Shown here: one piece after another, positions 18,401 to 27,584 of the stretch
Layout of the letters: each line of letters opens with the position of its first letter
How positions within the stretch are numbered: the first letter of the stretch is position 1
Source: Acidobacteriota bacterium
GTDB lineage: Bacteria; Acidobacteriota; Terriglobia; Terriglobales; Acidobacteriaceae
DNA length: 44,785 nucleotides
Direction: 5' to 3'
Assembly (NCBI GenBank): GCA_023265315.1
Contig: JAHFUA010000005.1
Span: 1-44,785 of the forward strand
Position numbers and translations under genes: made by a program
Notes under the pieces: generated by a model
Seen by the model: only the letters and a program-made list of their open reading frames with translations
Databases searched by the model: none
Told to the model about the DNA's origin: nothing

Positions 18401-19669
18401 TTGGCAAAATGTGGGTTTCGGCAACGTTCCGCTATGGGCGCCACCGCAAAAACCCTGCGTCTTGAAACACTAACTCAGTGGTTGCATGCCCCTCGTAAAA
18501 GGCGCGAGCTTGCCCTGCAGCCATGCCTGGATCACATTCGGGCAACCGACCCCTCCATACACGCCTGGGTCCAAGTGCTGCCGCAGAGGCCAACCGGGGA
18601 CGGGAAGCTGTCCGAGGTCCCTTTTGGAGCGAAAGACATCATCGAGACAAGGGGCTTGTCGACTGCATATGGCTCGTCAGTTTACAAAGGACGAATCGGC
18701 GCTGCCGACGCCGCGATTGTCCGCGAGATGCGGCAACGCGGAGCGATCTTGCTGGGTAAGACGCATTGTGCTGCCTTCGCCTATACCGCGCCCGCCCCAA
18801 CGTGCAACCCACGGGATCTGGATCACACTCCGGGTGGCAGCTCGAGCGGGTCGGCAGCCGCGGTCGCGGCGGGGATGGTGCCGGTCGCTCTCGGAACCCA
18901 GACCCTGGGGTCGGTGCTGCGGCCAGCTTCCTATTGTGGCGTTACCGGATTCAAGGCCAGCTATGGTCTTTTCCCCATGGAGGGTGTGCTCCCTCTCGCC
19001 AAGAGCCTAGACACGCTCGGGTTCTTCACCCATACGCCAGCCGACATGCTCCTGCTTTGGGAATCGCTGGGACATGCCGCGGGCCGGACCGAGGATTTTG
19101 CGCTGGGAGCGCCCGAACCCGTGCCTGAGGTCGAGCCTGCAATGGCGGCGGCCTTTCGGGACGCACTCGCAAGGTTGCGAAATGCCGGCGCGCCGGTCCG
19201 ATCCATCGATATCGCCGGAATGCTTGCCCGACTCTCGGATGCAAGCCAGATGGTACTGTTCTACGAAGGTGCTCGATTCCACCAGCAGCGTTTTAACGAG
19301 TACGGCTCCCGGCTCGGGGATCTTGCGAACTTGGTTCGCCAGGGTCTCCAGATCTCGGTTACGCAGTATGACGAAGCCAGGCGATATATCGCGGAGTGCA
19401 AGGCCCGAGTGGCCGAGATGTACAAGGCCACACCTGTGATCTTAGTGCCGGCTGCCACAGGACCGGCGCCGTTGGGCTTGGCCTCGACCGGCGATCCCAG
19501 AATGAACGCACCGTGGACCGCCTTAGGAACGCCCGCAATCTCCATTCCCATGCCAGTTGCGAGTGGGTTGCCGCTGGGACTACAAGTCACCGCAGACCAC
19601 GGCCAGGATGCGAGAGTGATTCGCACTGCTGTGCGGCTGCAAAGAATGCTCGCCGGCGGAGCGAGATGA
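18401..19669 (+). CDS. Amidase signature family protein
   Basis: FGAKDIIETRGL, HTPGGSSSGSAAAVAAGMVPVALGTQTLGSVLRPASYCGVTGFK (Ser-cisSer-Lys region). Start may be 18434. Confidence 0.88.
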   Translation: MAKCGFRQRSAMGATAKTLRLETLTQWLHAPRKRRELALQPCLDHIRATDPSIHAWVQVLPQRPTGDGKLSEVPFGAKDIIETRGLSTAYGSSVYKGRIGAADAAIVREMRQRGAILLGKTHCAAFAYTAPAPTCNPRDLDHTPGGSSSGSAAAVAAGMVPVALGTQTLGSVLRPASYCGVTGFKASYGLFPMEGVLPLAKSLDTLGFFTHTPADMLLLWESLGHAAGRTEDFALGAPEPVPEVEPAMAAAFRDALARLRNAGAPVRSIDIAGMLARLSDASQMVLFYEGARFHQQRFNEYGSRLGDLANLVRQGLQISVTQYDEARRYIAECKARVAEMYKATPVILVPAATGPAPLGLASTGDPRMNAPWTALGTPAISIPMPVASGLPLGLQVTADHGQDARVIRTAVRLQRMLAGGAR

Positions 19670-19754
19670 AGCCTCACCCTGATCGACCCGCAACACCGCA
19701 GGGGCAATCATCTAATTTCGTTTGAGGCGCCGGATTCTGGAGCGTCCGGGCCCG

Positions 19755-19782
19755 TTGACATTCCTAGGCCCGTTTATATAGA
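19755..19782 (+). promoter_or_regulatory. Candidate sigma70 promoter of ABC importer operon
   Basis: TTGACA (19755-19760), 16 bp spacer, TATAGA (19777-19782). Confidence 0.55.
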
Positions 19783-19867
19783 GTCTGCCGGGGATTCCGT
19801 CTCGTGTACATGAATGTGGGGAGATAGAGGGATCCAAGGCCTACTTAAGCTCGCAAGGAGGAGTGTG

Positions 19868-21208
19868 ATGGCTAAGAAGGCATCCAGCAAGCGCGAAATA
19901 ACGCGGCGCGATTTTGTCAAGATGACCGGCATCGCCGGAATGGCCGCGGCGGCGACCGGGATTGAGGGCATTCTAGTCTCGCGCCAGGCACCGGTTTACG
20001 CGCAGGAGAGGTCGCTGCATTTTCTGCTCTGGAAAAACTTCTCCCCACCCGCAGATGTCGAGATCCTACGCCAAGGGGAGGAGTGGGGCAAACAGAGCAA
20101 AGTCAAAGTCAAGATCGAACAGATCAATGCCAATGATATTCCGGCCAGGGCCGCCGCCGCGATCGAGAGCAAACAAGGGCCGGATATCATCCAGTTCTTC
20201 CACAACTGGCAGAACCAGTACGGGAATTCCCTCGTCGACGTCACTGACATCTGTACCGGGCTCGAGTCCAAGTATGGCGGGTACATCGACTACTGCAAGG
20301 CTGATGCCATGCTCGGCGGCAGGTTCACTGCCGTCCCGCACACCGTGGTCCCGAATATTTATGTCGTGCGCGCTTCGTACATGAAGGCCGCGGGCACCAC
20401 GAACTGGCCCAAGACATGGGACGAGCTGCGACGAGAGGGGAAAAAGTGGAAGGCCAAGGGACATCCCATCGGCCAGACGGTCGGGCACACCTTCGGCGAT
20501 GCCGTCGACTTCACCTATCCTTATCTCTGGAGCTTCGGAGCCGCGGAACGGGACGAGAAGGGCAAGGTGGTTATAGCCAGCAAGGAGACTCTGGAGGCCT
20601 TAAAGTTCTTCAAGGTGCTATGGGACGATGCCATGGATCCGGCGGGCGCGGGCTGGGACGACTCCAGCAACAACCGCTCCTTCCTGTCGGGCGCGATCAC
20701 CGCCACCAACAATGCGCCCAGCATCTACCTCACGGCTTCGAATCAGGTCATCCTCGACGAAAAAGGCGCGCCGCTGGTGAACGACATCCTGCATGTGCCG
20801 AACCCGGCCGGTCCGGCAGGTGTCTTCCACTACCACTATAGCCAACAGCTCGCGATCCCCAAATACTCGAACAACGTGGAAGCCGCCAAGGAGTTCATCG
20901 GCTGGCTCATGGAGAAGGACCAATTCACGAAGTATCTGCGTCGTGGGCAGGCCTATCAGGCCGCGGCGCTGAAGGTTTACATGCAAGACGCCATGTGGGA
21001 CATGTTTCCGGCGCTCAAGCCCTACCGCGACCATCTCCTCGAGGGACAGCACGTGGGCTGGAGAGGGAGCGCAGACGCCAATGCCGCCCGCGTGGTGCAA
21101 AATTATGTGCTGATTGACATGCTGGCGAATCTGGCCACCGGCAAGATGACCCCAGAGGAGTCGTTGAAGTGGGGCGAGGGGCAGCTCAAATCCATCTACG
21201 GTGCGTGA
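19868..21208 (+). CDS. ABC transporter substrate-binding protein, family 1 (sugar type), Tat signal
   Basis: ITRRDFVKMTGIAGMAAAATG Tat motif; solute-binding fold features; precedes two permeases; ATG at 19868. Confidence 0.88.
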   Translation: MAKKASSKREITRRDFVKMTGIAGMAAAATGIEGILVSRQAPVYAQERSLHFLLWKNFSPPADVEILRQGEEWGKQSKVKVKIEQINANDIPARAAAAIESKQGPDIIQFFHNWQNQYGNSLVDVTDICTGLESKYGGYIDYCKADAMLGGRFTAVPHTVVPNIYVVRASYMKAAGTTNWPKTWDELRREGKKWKAKGHPIGQTVGHTFGDAVDFTYPYLWSFGAAERDEKGKVVIASKETLEALKFFKVLWDDAMDPAGAGWDDSSNNRSFLSGAITATNNAPSIYLTASNQVILDEKGAPLVNDILHVPNPAGPAGVFHYHYSQQLAIPKYSNNVEAAKEFIGWLMEKDQFTKYLRRGQAYQAAALKVYMQDAMWDMFPALKPYRDHLLEGQHVGWRGSADANAARVVQNYVLIDMLANLATGKMTPEESLKWGEGQLKSIYGA

Positions 21209-21237
21209 CGCGGCCGAAATCTGATCCCTAGATCGGC

Positions 21238-22206
21238 ATGAGCAAAGAATCGCATCCTGATCAGCTAACCGTGGTCTCGAGCAACGGCAGGCGCAAGGCC
21301 GCTCTGGCTCTGCTGGAGCGGCCTAACGTGCTAGGTTATCTCCTCATGATGCCGGCCGCGTTCATCATCCTCTTCTTCGTCGCCTATCCCTTCGGCTGGG
21401 GTGTCTGGATGAGCCTGACCAATAAGCAGATCGGAATGCCTTGGTCTCAGGTGAAGTTTACCGGCTTGAAAAACTATGTGGATCTGGTGACCAAAGATGG
21501 GATCTTTTGGACCACGGTGCGGAACAGCTTCGTCTACACCGGGATCGCAACGGTGATCAAGTGGGCCCTGGGCATCTGGCTGGCGCTCTTGCTCAACCGC
21601 ATGGTCCGGTTTCAGCGGATTGTGCGCGCCGCCGTGCTGCTGCCGTGGATCGTCCCCACGGTGCTCAGCGCCATCGCTTTCCTCTGGATCTTCGACCCCG
21701 ACTTCAGCGTTATCAATTGGACCCTCAGACATTTTTACGGTTGGATGGGATGGGGCCACGTGAGGGGCCCGCTCTGGCTTGCAGATCCGACCCTGGCCTT
21801 GGCCTCGGTTACCTTCGTAAACATTTGGCGGGGCACGCCCTTCTACGCGATCTCTTTTCTCGCCGGCCTGCAGACGATCAACCCAGAGCTTTACGAGGCG
21901 GCGGCCATCGATGGCGCCAGTGGCTGGCAGCGTTTCTGGCATGTGACCCTGCCCGGGATCCGGCCCATCACGGTTGTTGTCTTGGTCTTTTCCATCATTG
22001 TGACCTTCTCCGACTTTCAGATCGTCTATGTCCTTACTCGCGGCGGCCCCGCCAACAGTACGCACCTGTTTGCCACCTACGCCTACCAGGTGGCGATGGT
22101 GGGGTCGCGTTTGGGTCTGGGGGCGGCAGTTTCTCTCTTCATGTTTCCGGTACTGGCTCTGGTAATCGTCTTCCAGCTCGTTTACCTGCGGCGGGAGCAG
22201 GCATAA
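21238..22206 (+). CDS. ABC sugar-type permease (MalF/UgpA-like)
   Basis: EAA loop YEAAAIDGASGWQRFWHVTLPGIRP; TM segments. Confidence 0.9.
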   Translation: MSKESHPDQLTVVSSNGRRKAALALLERPNVLGYLLMMPAAFIILFFVAYPFGWGVWMSLTNKQIGMPWSQVKFTGLKNYVDLVTKDGIFWTTVRNSFVYTGIATVIKWALGIWLALLLNRMVRFQRIVRAAVLLPWIVPTVLSAIAFLWIFDPDFSVINWTLRHFYGWMGWGHVRGPLWLADPTLALASVTFVNIWRGTPFYAISFLAGLQTINPELYEAAAIDGASGWQRFWHVTLPGIRPITVVVLVFSIIVTFSDFQIVYVLTRGGPANSTHLFATYAYQVAMVGSRLGLGAAVSLFMFPVLALVIVFQLVYLRREQA

Positions 22207-22207
22207 A

Positions 22208-23137
22208 ATGGTGCGCCGCGCAGTCGGCGAGACCTTCGCCAAACGGCTGCTGGTCTATCATCTGCCGCTTTTCTTTTTTGTTCTCTTTGCCCTGTTTCCC
22301 TTCTACTGGATGTTGGTGACCTCCCTCAAATCGACGCGGGAAACCTATAACCGGCAGGTCAACCCCTACATTCCGGTCGCGTGCGCGACGACGGTCGTTG
22401 CACAAGTCCATTCGCTCCACTTCAACGGAGCGGCAATCATGGACAACTGCTTTTACCATTGGCGGACCCTGCTCAGGGATACGCTCTTCGTGCGCTGGCT
22501 GGAAAACACCCTCTTCGTCGCGATTGTCTCGACGTTTATCTCGCTCTTCGCGGGGATCACAGCGGCCTATGCATTGGCGCGGCTCAACTTCCGCGGCGCC
22601 GACACCTTAGGGGTCCTTATCTTCATTACCTATCTGGTGCCGCCCACGCTCCTCTTTATCCCGCTCTCGGACGTGATCGGCAACCTGCCGGTCCTGCATC
22701 GGAGCCTGCTGAACTCGCCGTGGGCGCTGATCGTCACCTATCCGACTTTCCTCATTCCCTTCTGCACCTGGCTTCTGACCGGCTATTTCCGGACGATTCC
22801 GAAAGAGTTGGAAGAGGCAGCTATGATCGATGGGGCGACCCGGATCCAGGCCATGATCCGCATCGTTCTTCCCCTGGCATTACCGGGGGTGTTATCGGCG
22901 GGGATGTTCGCCTTTACGCTATCGGCCAATGAGTTCCTCTACGCCCTGATATTCATCTATGATGCCTCGAACAAGACGGTACCGGTAGGAGTCGTCAGTG
23001 AGTTGATCAAGGGCGATGTTTTTTACTGGGGAGAGCTGATGTCAGGCGCCTTGTTAGGCTCAGTCCCGGTGGCCCTCATCTATTCGTTTTTCGTCGAGCA
23101 CTATGTGGCGGGAATGACCGGCGCGGTTAAAGGTTGA
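22208..23137 (+). CDS. ABC sugar-type permease (MalG/UgpE-like)
   Basis: EAA loop LEEAAMIDGATRIQAMIRIVLPLALPG. Confidence 0.9.
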   Translation: MVRRAVGETFAKRLLVYHLPLFFFVLFALFPFYWMLVTSLKSTRETYNRQVNPYIPVACATTVVAQVHSLHFNGAAIMDNCFYHWRTLLRDTLFVRWLENTLFVAIVSTFISLFAGITAAYALARLNFRGADTLGVLIFITYLVPPTLLFIPLSDVIGNLPVLHRSLLNSPWALIVTYPTFLIPFCTWLLTGYFRTIPKELEEAAMIDGATRIQAMIRIVLPLALPGVLSAGMFAFTLSANEFLYALIFIYDASNKTVPVGVVSELIKGDVFYWGELMSGALLGSVPVALIYSFFVEHYVAGMTGAVKG

Positions 23138-23150
23138 GGGGAGGTTCTAC

Positions 23151-23642
23151 ATGGCAGCGCGAACGTGTCCGCCTGGGAGCTTCTGGATGATGTTAGCCAT
23201 CGCGGCCCTGGTGGCCGGGCTTAACGCCTGCAGTGGTGACAAGAAGCAGGAAGAGAAAACATCGGCATCGGGCGCACCATCGGCCCCCATCCGTGTGGCC
23301 GCGATCTCAGGAACGATTACCCTCGATCCAGCCTTCAAGGACAAAGTGGGCAAGGCGCCACTGCTGCTGATCTTCGCTTCGGCTTCGTCCGATCCGAGCA
23401 AGCCTGCGTTAGTGGTCAAGCGGGAAGCCGATGTCAGTTTTCCCTACGACTACAAGCTCACTGCCGAAGATATCACTCTTGTAGGTTCATCGTTCCAGGG
23501 AAAGATGTATGTGAGTGCCCGGATCGATCCTGCCGGCATGGTGGGTCCGCCGCGTCCTGGGACCTTCGGCGGTACTTATTCGGGTAACCCCGTCCAAGTA
23601 GGCTCAAGCAAGATCGATATCGTTATCAATAAAGCTTATTGA
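23151..23642 (+). CDS. Lipoprotein with domain resembling the C-terminal domain of CycH/CcmI
   Basis: Lipobox-like LVAGLNACSG; GTITLDPAFKDKV...LLLIFASAS...PALVVKREADVSFPYDYKLTAEDI...VSARIDPAG...PRPGTFGGTYSGNPVQVG. Confidence 0.6.
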   Translation: MAARTCPPGSFWMMLAIAALVAGLNACSGDKKQEEKTSASGAPSAPIRVAAISGTITLDPAFKDKVGKAPLLLIFASASSDPSKPALVVKREADVSFPYDYKLTAEDITLVGSSFQGKMYVSARIDPAGMVGPPRPGTFGGTYSGNPVQVGSSKIDIVINKAY

Positions 23643-23666
23643 GGATGGCGGCCGCTTGGCTGACGG

Positions 23667-24497
23667 CTAGCGGGAAGCCACGTCTGTCGGCCGTCGGGCC
23701 CAGGCTCCGAAGATGAGCGGCAGAGGAGTAACCGCGTTCGATGCCGCAACTTCAGCTTGCAGCCTCTGTGGAAGAGTATCGAGGGCGCCCAGCGGCTCGA
23801 GGGCGAGATTGAACTTCCTCATTTGCCAGTGCAAACTGCGAAGCACACCGGCCATCCATTGATCTGCGCCGAGCAGGGTGTCCACATGCACCGTCGGTGC
23901 CGGCAGCCCAGCCTCCTGGAAAATTTGGTAAAGAGCCGGTCCCATCTCGGTGTTTGCCCCGGAGCGTTGGAAGGTCTCTATCATTAGAGAAGCGCCTGCA
24001 GCCCAAAGGGGTAAGGGTGCGGAAAGCCGAAGAAAAGAGGCGAAAGACGATTCTTGGAAAGCCACAACTCCACCGGGACGAACCACCTGAGAAAGAGCGC
24101 GCAGAACGGCAACGGGATCGGGAAGAAACATTAGGATGTAACGCCCGACGGCGGCGTCAAAGAGTTGATTGTCCGGAACCTGGCACACATCGGACTGAAT
24201 GAAGCTCACGTTGTGCAGCCCGGCTTCAGCCACGCGAGCCCTGGCCCGGACGACCGAGCGCGAGTCACCTTCTACTCCCAGTACCTCTCCCGAAGGACCA
24301 ACCAGCCGGGCGGCGAGCATGGCGACGTCTCCGACGCCGGAGCCAAGATCCAGGACACGCTGGCCTGGGCCAATGCCTGCCTCACGAAAGAATCGTTCGG
24401 TGTAAGGAGCGACCCACGCGGCCTGCCGAATTAGGCGCTCGTGCTCCGCGTCCGTGCTGCCCAGCGGGTAATGGGAGGCTGACGAGTCGGTGCCCAT
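23667..24497 (-). CDS. SAM-dependent methyltransferase, class I
   Basis: GQRVLDLGSGVGDVAMLAARLVGPSGEVLGVEGD (motif I), VVRPGGVVAFQE. Confidence 0.88.
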   Translation of the reverse strand: MGTDSSASHYPLGSTDAEHERLIRQAAWVAPYTERFFREAGIGPGQRVLDLGSGVGDVAMLAARLVGPSGEVLGVEGDSRSVVRARARVAEAGLHNVSFIQSDVCQVPDNQLFDAAVGRYILMFLPDPVAVLRALSQVVRPGGVVAFQESSFASFLRLSAPLPLWAAGASLMIETFQRSGANTEMGPALYQIFQEAGLPAPTVHVDTLLGADQWMAGVLRSLHWQMRKFNLALEPLGALDTLPQRLQAEVAASNAVTPLPLIFGAWARRPTDVASR

Positions 24498-24756
24498 CTC
24501 CTCAGCGTATTATTCCACGCCGATGCTCCGTTCCGGTCTGGGTGTGGTAGCACTTGGTGTACATTTTTCCCGGCGCGGCCCCTTACCCATTGGCCGCCCC
24601 TTCAGAATCAACGAATTACGCCACTTTGGGCAAGGAAAATATTGAGCCCCGGGAGGCCGGAGTGTTGGGCGATGAATTCCTGGCAGGGCACTTGATGCCG
24701 CAGGATTCCATGCGATACGCGGGAAGAGGCTTCTGCAGGAACACGGCGCGTGGAAG

Positions 24757-24787
24757 ATCACTCCGGCAGGTGATTTCGATCACTGCA
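24757..24787 (+). promoter_or_regulatory. Triple half-site element, copy A (ATCAC-N8-GTGAT-N4-ATCAC-TGCA)
   Basis: ATCACTCCGGCAGGTGATTTCGATCACTGCA; same half-site offsets (0/13/22) as three other copies; 5' of the ABM-domain gene. Confidence 0.65.
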
Positions 24788-24950
24788 GGCGCGCGCGGGC
24801 CGCAGCTAGATTGGCAGCCGCCCACCAGATACGGCGGGACGCCCATGGCCGCGCCGCATAACGTGTCCGCACACCATCAACAATATGCCCGACTGCCGCG
24901 GCGCTCGGACGGTTTTTGTGCTTTCATATTGCAGGAAAGGAGTAGCTGCC

Positions 24951-25268
24951 ATGTTCGTTCGCGTTGTCGAAGTCAAGACGAAGCCAGGAAAGGCCCGCGA
25001 GGTTTGCGGCAAGCTGCATAGCGAGGTGCTGTCCACCTTGAAAGCACAGCCCGGTTTTGTGGATGAGATCGTGCTGGTGTCGGACGCCGAGGGCATCCTG
25101 GCGCTGAGCTTCTGGAAGACCAAAGCGGACGCGGAACGCTACAGCCACGAGGATTACGGGAAGGTCGCCGAGATAATCCAGCACCTGGTACACAGCAAGC
25201 CCAAGGTGCACGCTTTCGACGTGGAAACCTCGACCTGCCACAACATCGCGAAGGGAAAGGTGGCCTGA
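24951..25268 (+). CDS. Antibiotic biosynthesis monooxygenase (ABM)-like dimeric alpha/beta barrel protein
   Basis: MFVRVVEVKTKPGKAREVCGKL...QPGFVDEIVLVSD...ALSFWKTKADAERY; AAAGGAG RBS. Confidence 0.75.
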   Translation: MFVRVVEVKTKPGKAREVCGKLHSEVLSTLKAQPGFVDEIVLVSDAEGILALSFWKTKADAERYSHEDYGKVAEIIQHLVHSKPKVHAFDVETSTCHNIAKGKVA

Positions 25269-25355
25269 GGGAGCGATCTGGGGAGAGGTGTGGGGACGCT
25301 CCAGGATACTGGCTCCGCGTGCGGCCACCGGGACGCAGATTTGCGCTAACGGCGC

Positions 25356-25386
25356 CTCACACCCACTCGTGACCCCTATCACTGCA
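25356..25386 (+). promoter_or_regulatory. Triple half-site element, copy B (CTCAC-N8-GTGAC-N4-ATCAC-TGCA)
   Basis: CTCACACCCACTCGTGACCCCTATCACTGCA, 162 bp before the UspA start. Confidence 0.7.
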
Positions 25387-25544
25387 TGGACTGCGGTGCC
25401 TGGGGCAAACTAACTAAGGAAGCGGCGAAAATAGGCTGTTTTCCAATTGCCCCAGGGCCTCCCAGGCCTACGAGAGCGGCCTTCCCAGGTCCGACGAGAA
25501 AACCTCGGCTCTTCACGCAAGTTCATCCGTAAGGAGGTTATCTT

Positions 25545-26417
25545 ATGGCTGTTCTCACCCCCACGCGCATAGCGGTTAAAGAGATCCTGATGGCAACGGA
25601 TTACTCTCCCGCTTCGGAAGCGGCGCTGCCATTCGCGATCGAACTGGCCCGTCACTTCAATGCCGGCCTGCACGTGGTTCACGTGCTCCTGCCCGGCGAA
25701 TGGGAACCGACTGCCGACGACACTTCTAAGGCATTCGAATACAAACCGGTCGAGCAAGCGGAAAAGCATATGGCTTCCTTCCTTTCCGCGAAGAACCTGG
25801 GCGGGGTACGCTGCGAGTACCTGGTGCGCCGAGGCCCGAGCGTTTGGGAGGAGCTCTGCAGAATTATTCAGGACAAGGCGATTGACATGGTCGTGCTGGG
25901 AACGCATGGCCGCGGCGGGATCGGGAAACTGCTGGTGGGCTCGGTGGCGGAAGAGGTTTTCCGCAAAGCACCCTGCCCCGTCCTCACCATCGGGCCGCGC
26001 GCTGCCGGCCAGGCGCCGACCGCGTTCCGCAAGATCGCCTTCGCCACTGACCTCACTCCCGAATCGCTGGAGCATTTGCCCTTCGTATTAGGGTTTGCGG
26101 AGGACTGGAAGGCGCACCTGATCGTGGTCCATGTCCCGCCCGGGCAATACGTTGCCAGCCGGGAAGTGAGCGAAACCACCCTCAGACGCATGCGCGAGCT
26201 GATTCCTCCGCGAGCCAACCTGGAATACGCGGTGGAGTTCGGCGATCCGGCCTTCGCCATCCGGCAAGTGGCCGACGACCAGCAATGCGACCTGATCATG
26301 CTGGGCGCGCATTTGGCGGGTGATGCCAGCACCCACTTTTCCGGGGCGGTTGCGCACGAAATCCTTTTGCAGGCGCAATGCCCGGTGCTAACCGTCCACT
26401 GGTACCAGCGGGATTGA
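25545..26417 (+). CDS. Universal stress protein, tandem UspA domains
   Basis: EILMATDYSPASEAALPFAIELA...VVLGTHGRGGIGKLLVGSVAEEVFRKAPCPVLTI and a second UspA domain; AAGGAGG RBS. Confidence 0.93.
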   Translation: MAVLTPTRIAVKEILMATDYSPASEAALPFAIELARHFNAGLHVVHVLLPGEWEPTADDTSKAFEYKPVEQAEKHMASFLSAKNLGGVRCEYLVRRGPSVWEELCRIIQDKAIDMVVLGTHGRGGIGKLLVGSVAEEVFRKAPCPVLTIGPRAAGQAPTAFRKIAFATDLTPESLEHLPFVLGFAEDWKAHLIVVHVPPGQYVASREVSETTLRRMRELIPPRANLEYAVEFGDPAFAIRQVADDQQCDLIMLGAHLAGDASTHFSGAVAHEILLQAQCPVLTVHWYQRD

Positions 26418-26456
26418 ATCGGCGGCACCGCCGGCCATCCCGAAAGGAGGCAACCC

Positions 26457-26624
26457 ATGGAAGATCTTTATACTTGCACCTGCGGCAATCAGACGTGGAT
26501 GATCCTGGAAAACCAGGTGCAGTGCACGGCATGCAAGACCACGTTCGACTGCCAACACACTCCGGTGAAGGAGTTCAACCACAGGGTCGCACAAGACGTC
26601 GAGGAACTGGAAGCCGCGCCTTAA
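26457..26624 (+). CDS. 55-aa zinc-ribbon protein
   Basis: MEDLYTCTCGNQTWMILENQVQCTACKTTFDCQHTPVKEFNHRVAQDVEELEAAP; AAAGGAGG 6 bp before the ATG; absent from the ORF track (short). Confidence 0.75.
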   Translation: MEDLYTCTCGNQTWMILENQVQCTACKTTFDCQHTPVKEFNHRVAQDVEELEAAP

Positions 26625-26654
26625 GCCGGGAGCGAAGGGCGCGCGCGGATTTTT

Positions 26655-26684
26655 GGGGCATGGGGGCGATTCTCCCCATGCCCC
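26655..26684. terminator. Strong stem-loop after the UspA/zinc-ribbon unit
   Basis: GGGGCATGGGG - 8 nt - CCCCATGCCCC, perfect 11-bp stem; no clear T-tract. Confidence 0.5.
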
Positions 26685-26727
26685 GCTGCTCTTGACTTCT
26701 GCCGACCGGCTCGCGTATTGAAGGGGT

Positions 26728-27573
26728 TTGATCACCGACTGCCACGTCCACATCCAGCCCTTCGAACTGCTGCTCAACCCGCCCTCGCTGGAGTTGATGA
26801 GGAAACAGCAGCCCCAGTTCGAGCAGGTGCTGGAATATACGCGTTCGCCGAAAGCATTCCTGAAACACATGGACCGGGTGGGGCTGGACCGAGCCGTGCT
26901 GATCAATGCGGCCGCGCCCGAGGTCACTGGCTACCCCTCCGGCCTCAACGCCATGGCGGCCAACTACGCCAAGGAGGATCCCAAGCGGCTGATCTCATGC
27001 GGCAGCCTGCATCCGCGGCACTCGGCCAACGTCATGGCGGATATCGAGGAGATCGTGCGGCTGGGGTTGCGGCTGATCAAGATCCATCCCCCGCACCAGC
27101 TCTTTTATCCCAATGAGTATCTCAGTGGGATGAAAGAACTGGAGCTGCTGTATCGCACGGCGGAGAACAACGGCATCCCGGTGATGTTCCACACCGGCAC
27201 CTCGATTTTTCCCGGAGCGCGCAACAAGTATGCCGACCCCATCTATGTCGATGATGTGGCCGTGGATTTTCCCCAATTAAAGATCGTGCTGGCGCATGGC
27301 GGCCGTCCGCTGTGGATGGAGACGGCGTTCTTTCTGGTGCGGCGGCACGCCAATGTTTACATGGACATCAGCAGCATTCCCCCGGTGTCCCTGCTGCAGT
27401 ACTTTCCCCGCCTGGCGGAGATCGCCCACAAAACCATGTTCGGCAGCGATTGGCCCGGTCCGGGAGTGCGCGACTTGAAAGAAGCTTTGGATTCTTTCCG
27501 GGAGCTGCCCTTGTCGGAGGCAGTGAAGGAACAAATCCTGGGGGCAACCGCGCTCACGATGTGGCCGGATTGA
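26728..27573 (+). CDS. Amidohydrolase family (TIM-barrel) protein
   Basis: ITDCHVHI, LIKIHPPHQLFYP, VMFHTGTS, IVLAHGG, MFGSDWPGPG; TTG start. Confidence 0.85.
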   Translation: MITDCHVHIQPFELLLNPPSLELMRKQQPQFEQVLEYTRSPKAFLKHMDRVGLDRAVLINAAAPEVTGYPSGLNAMAANYAKEDPKRLISCGSLHPRHSANVMADIEEIVRLGLRLIKIHPPHQLFYPNEYLSGMKELELLYRTAENNGIPVMFHTGTSIFPGARNKYADPIYVDDVAVDFPQLKIVLAHGGRPLWMETAFFLVRRHANVYMDISSIPPVSLLQYFPRLAEIAHKTMFGSDWPGPGVRDLKEALDSFRELPLSEAVKEQILGATALTMWPD

Positions 27574-27584
27574 GGCTCATCCAC

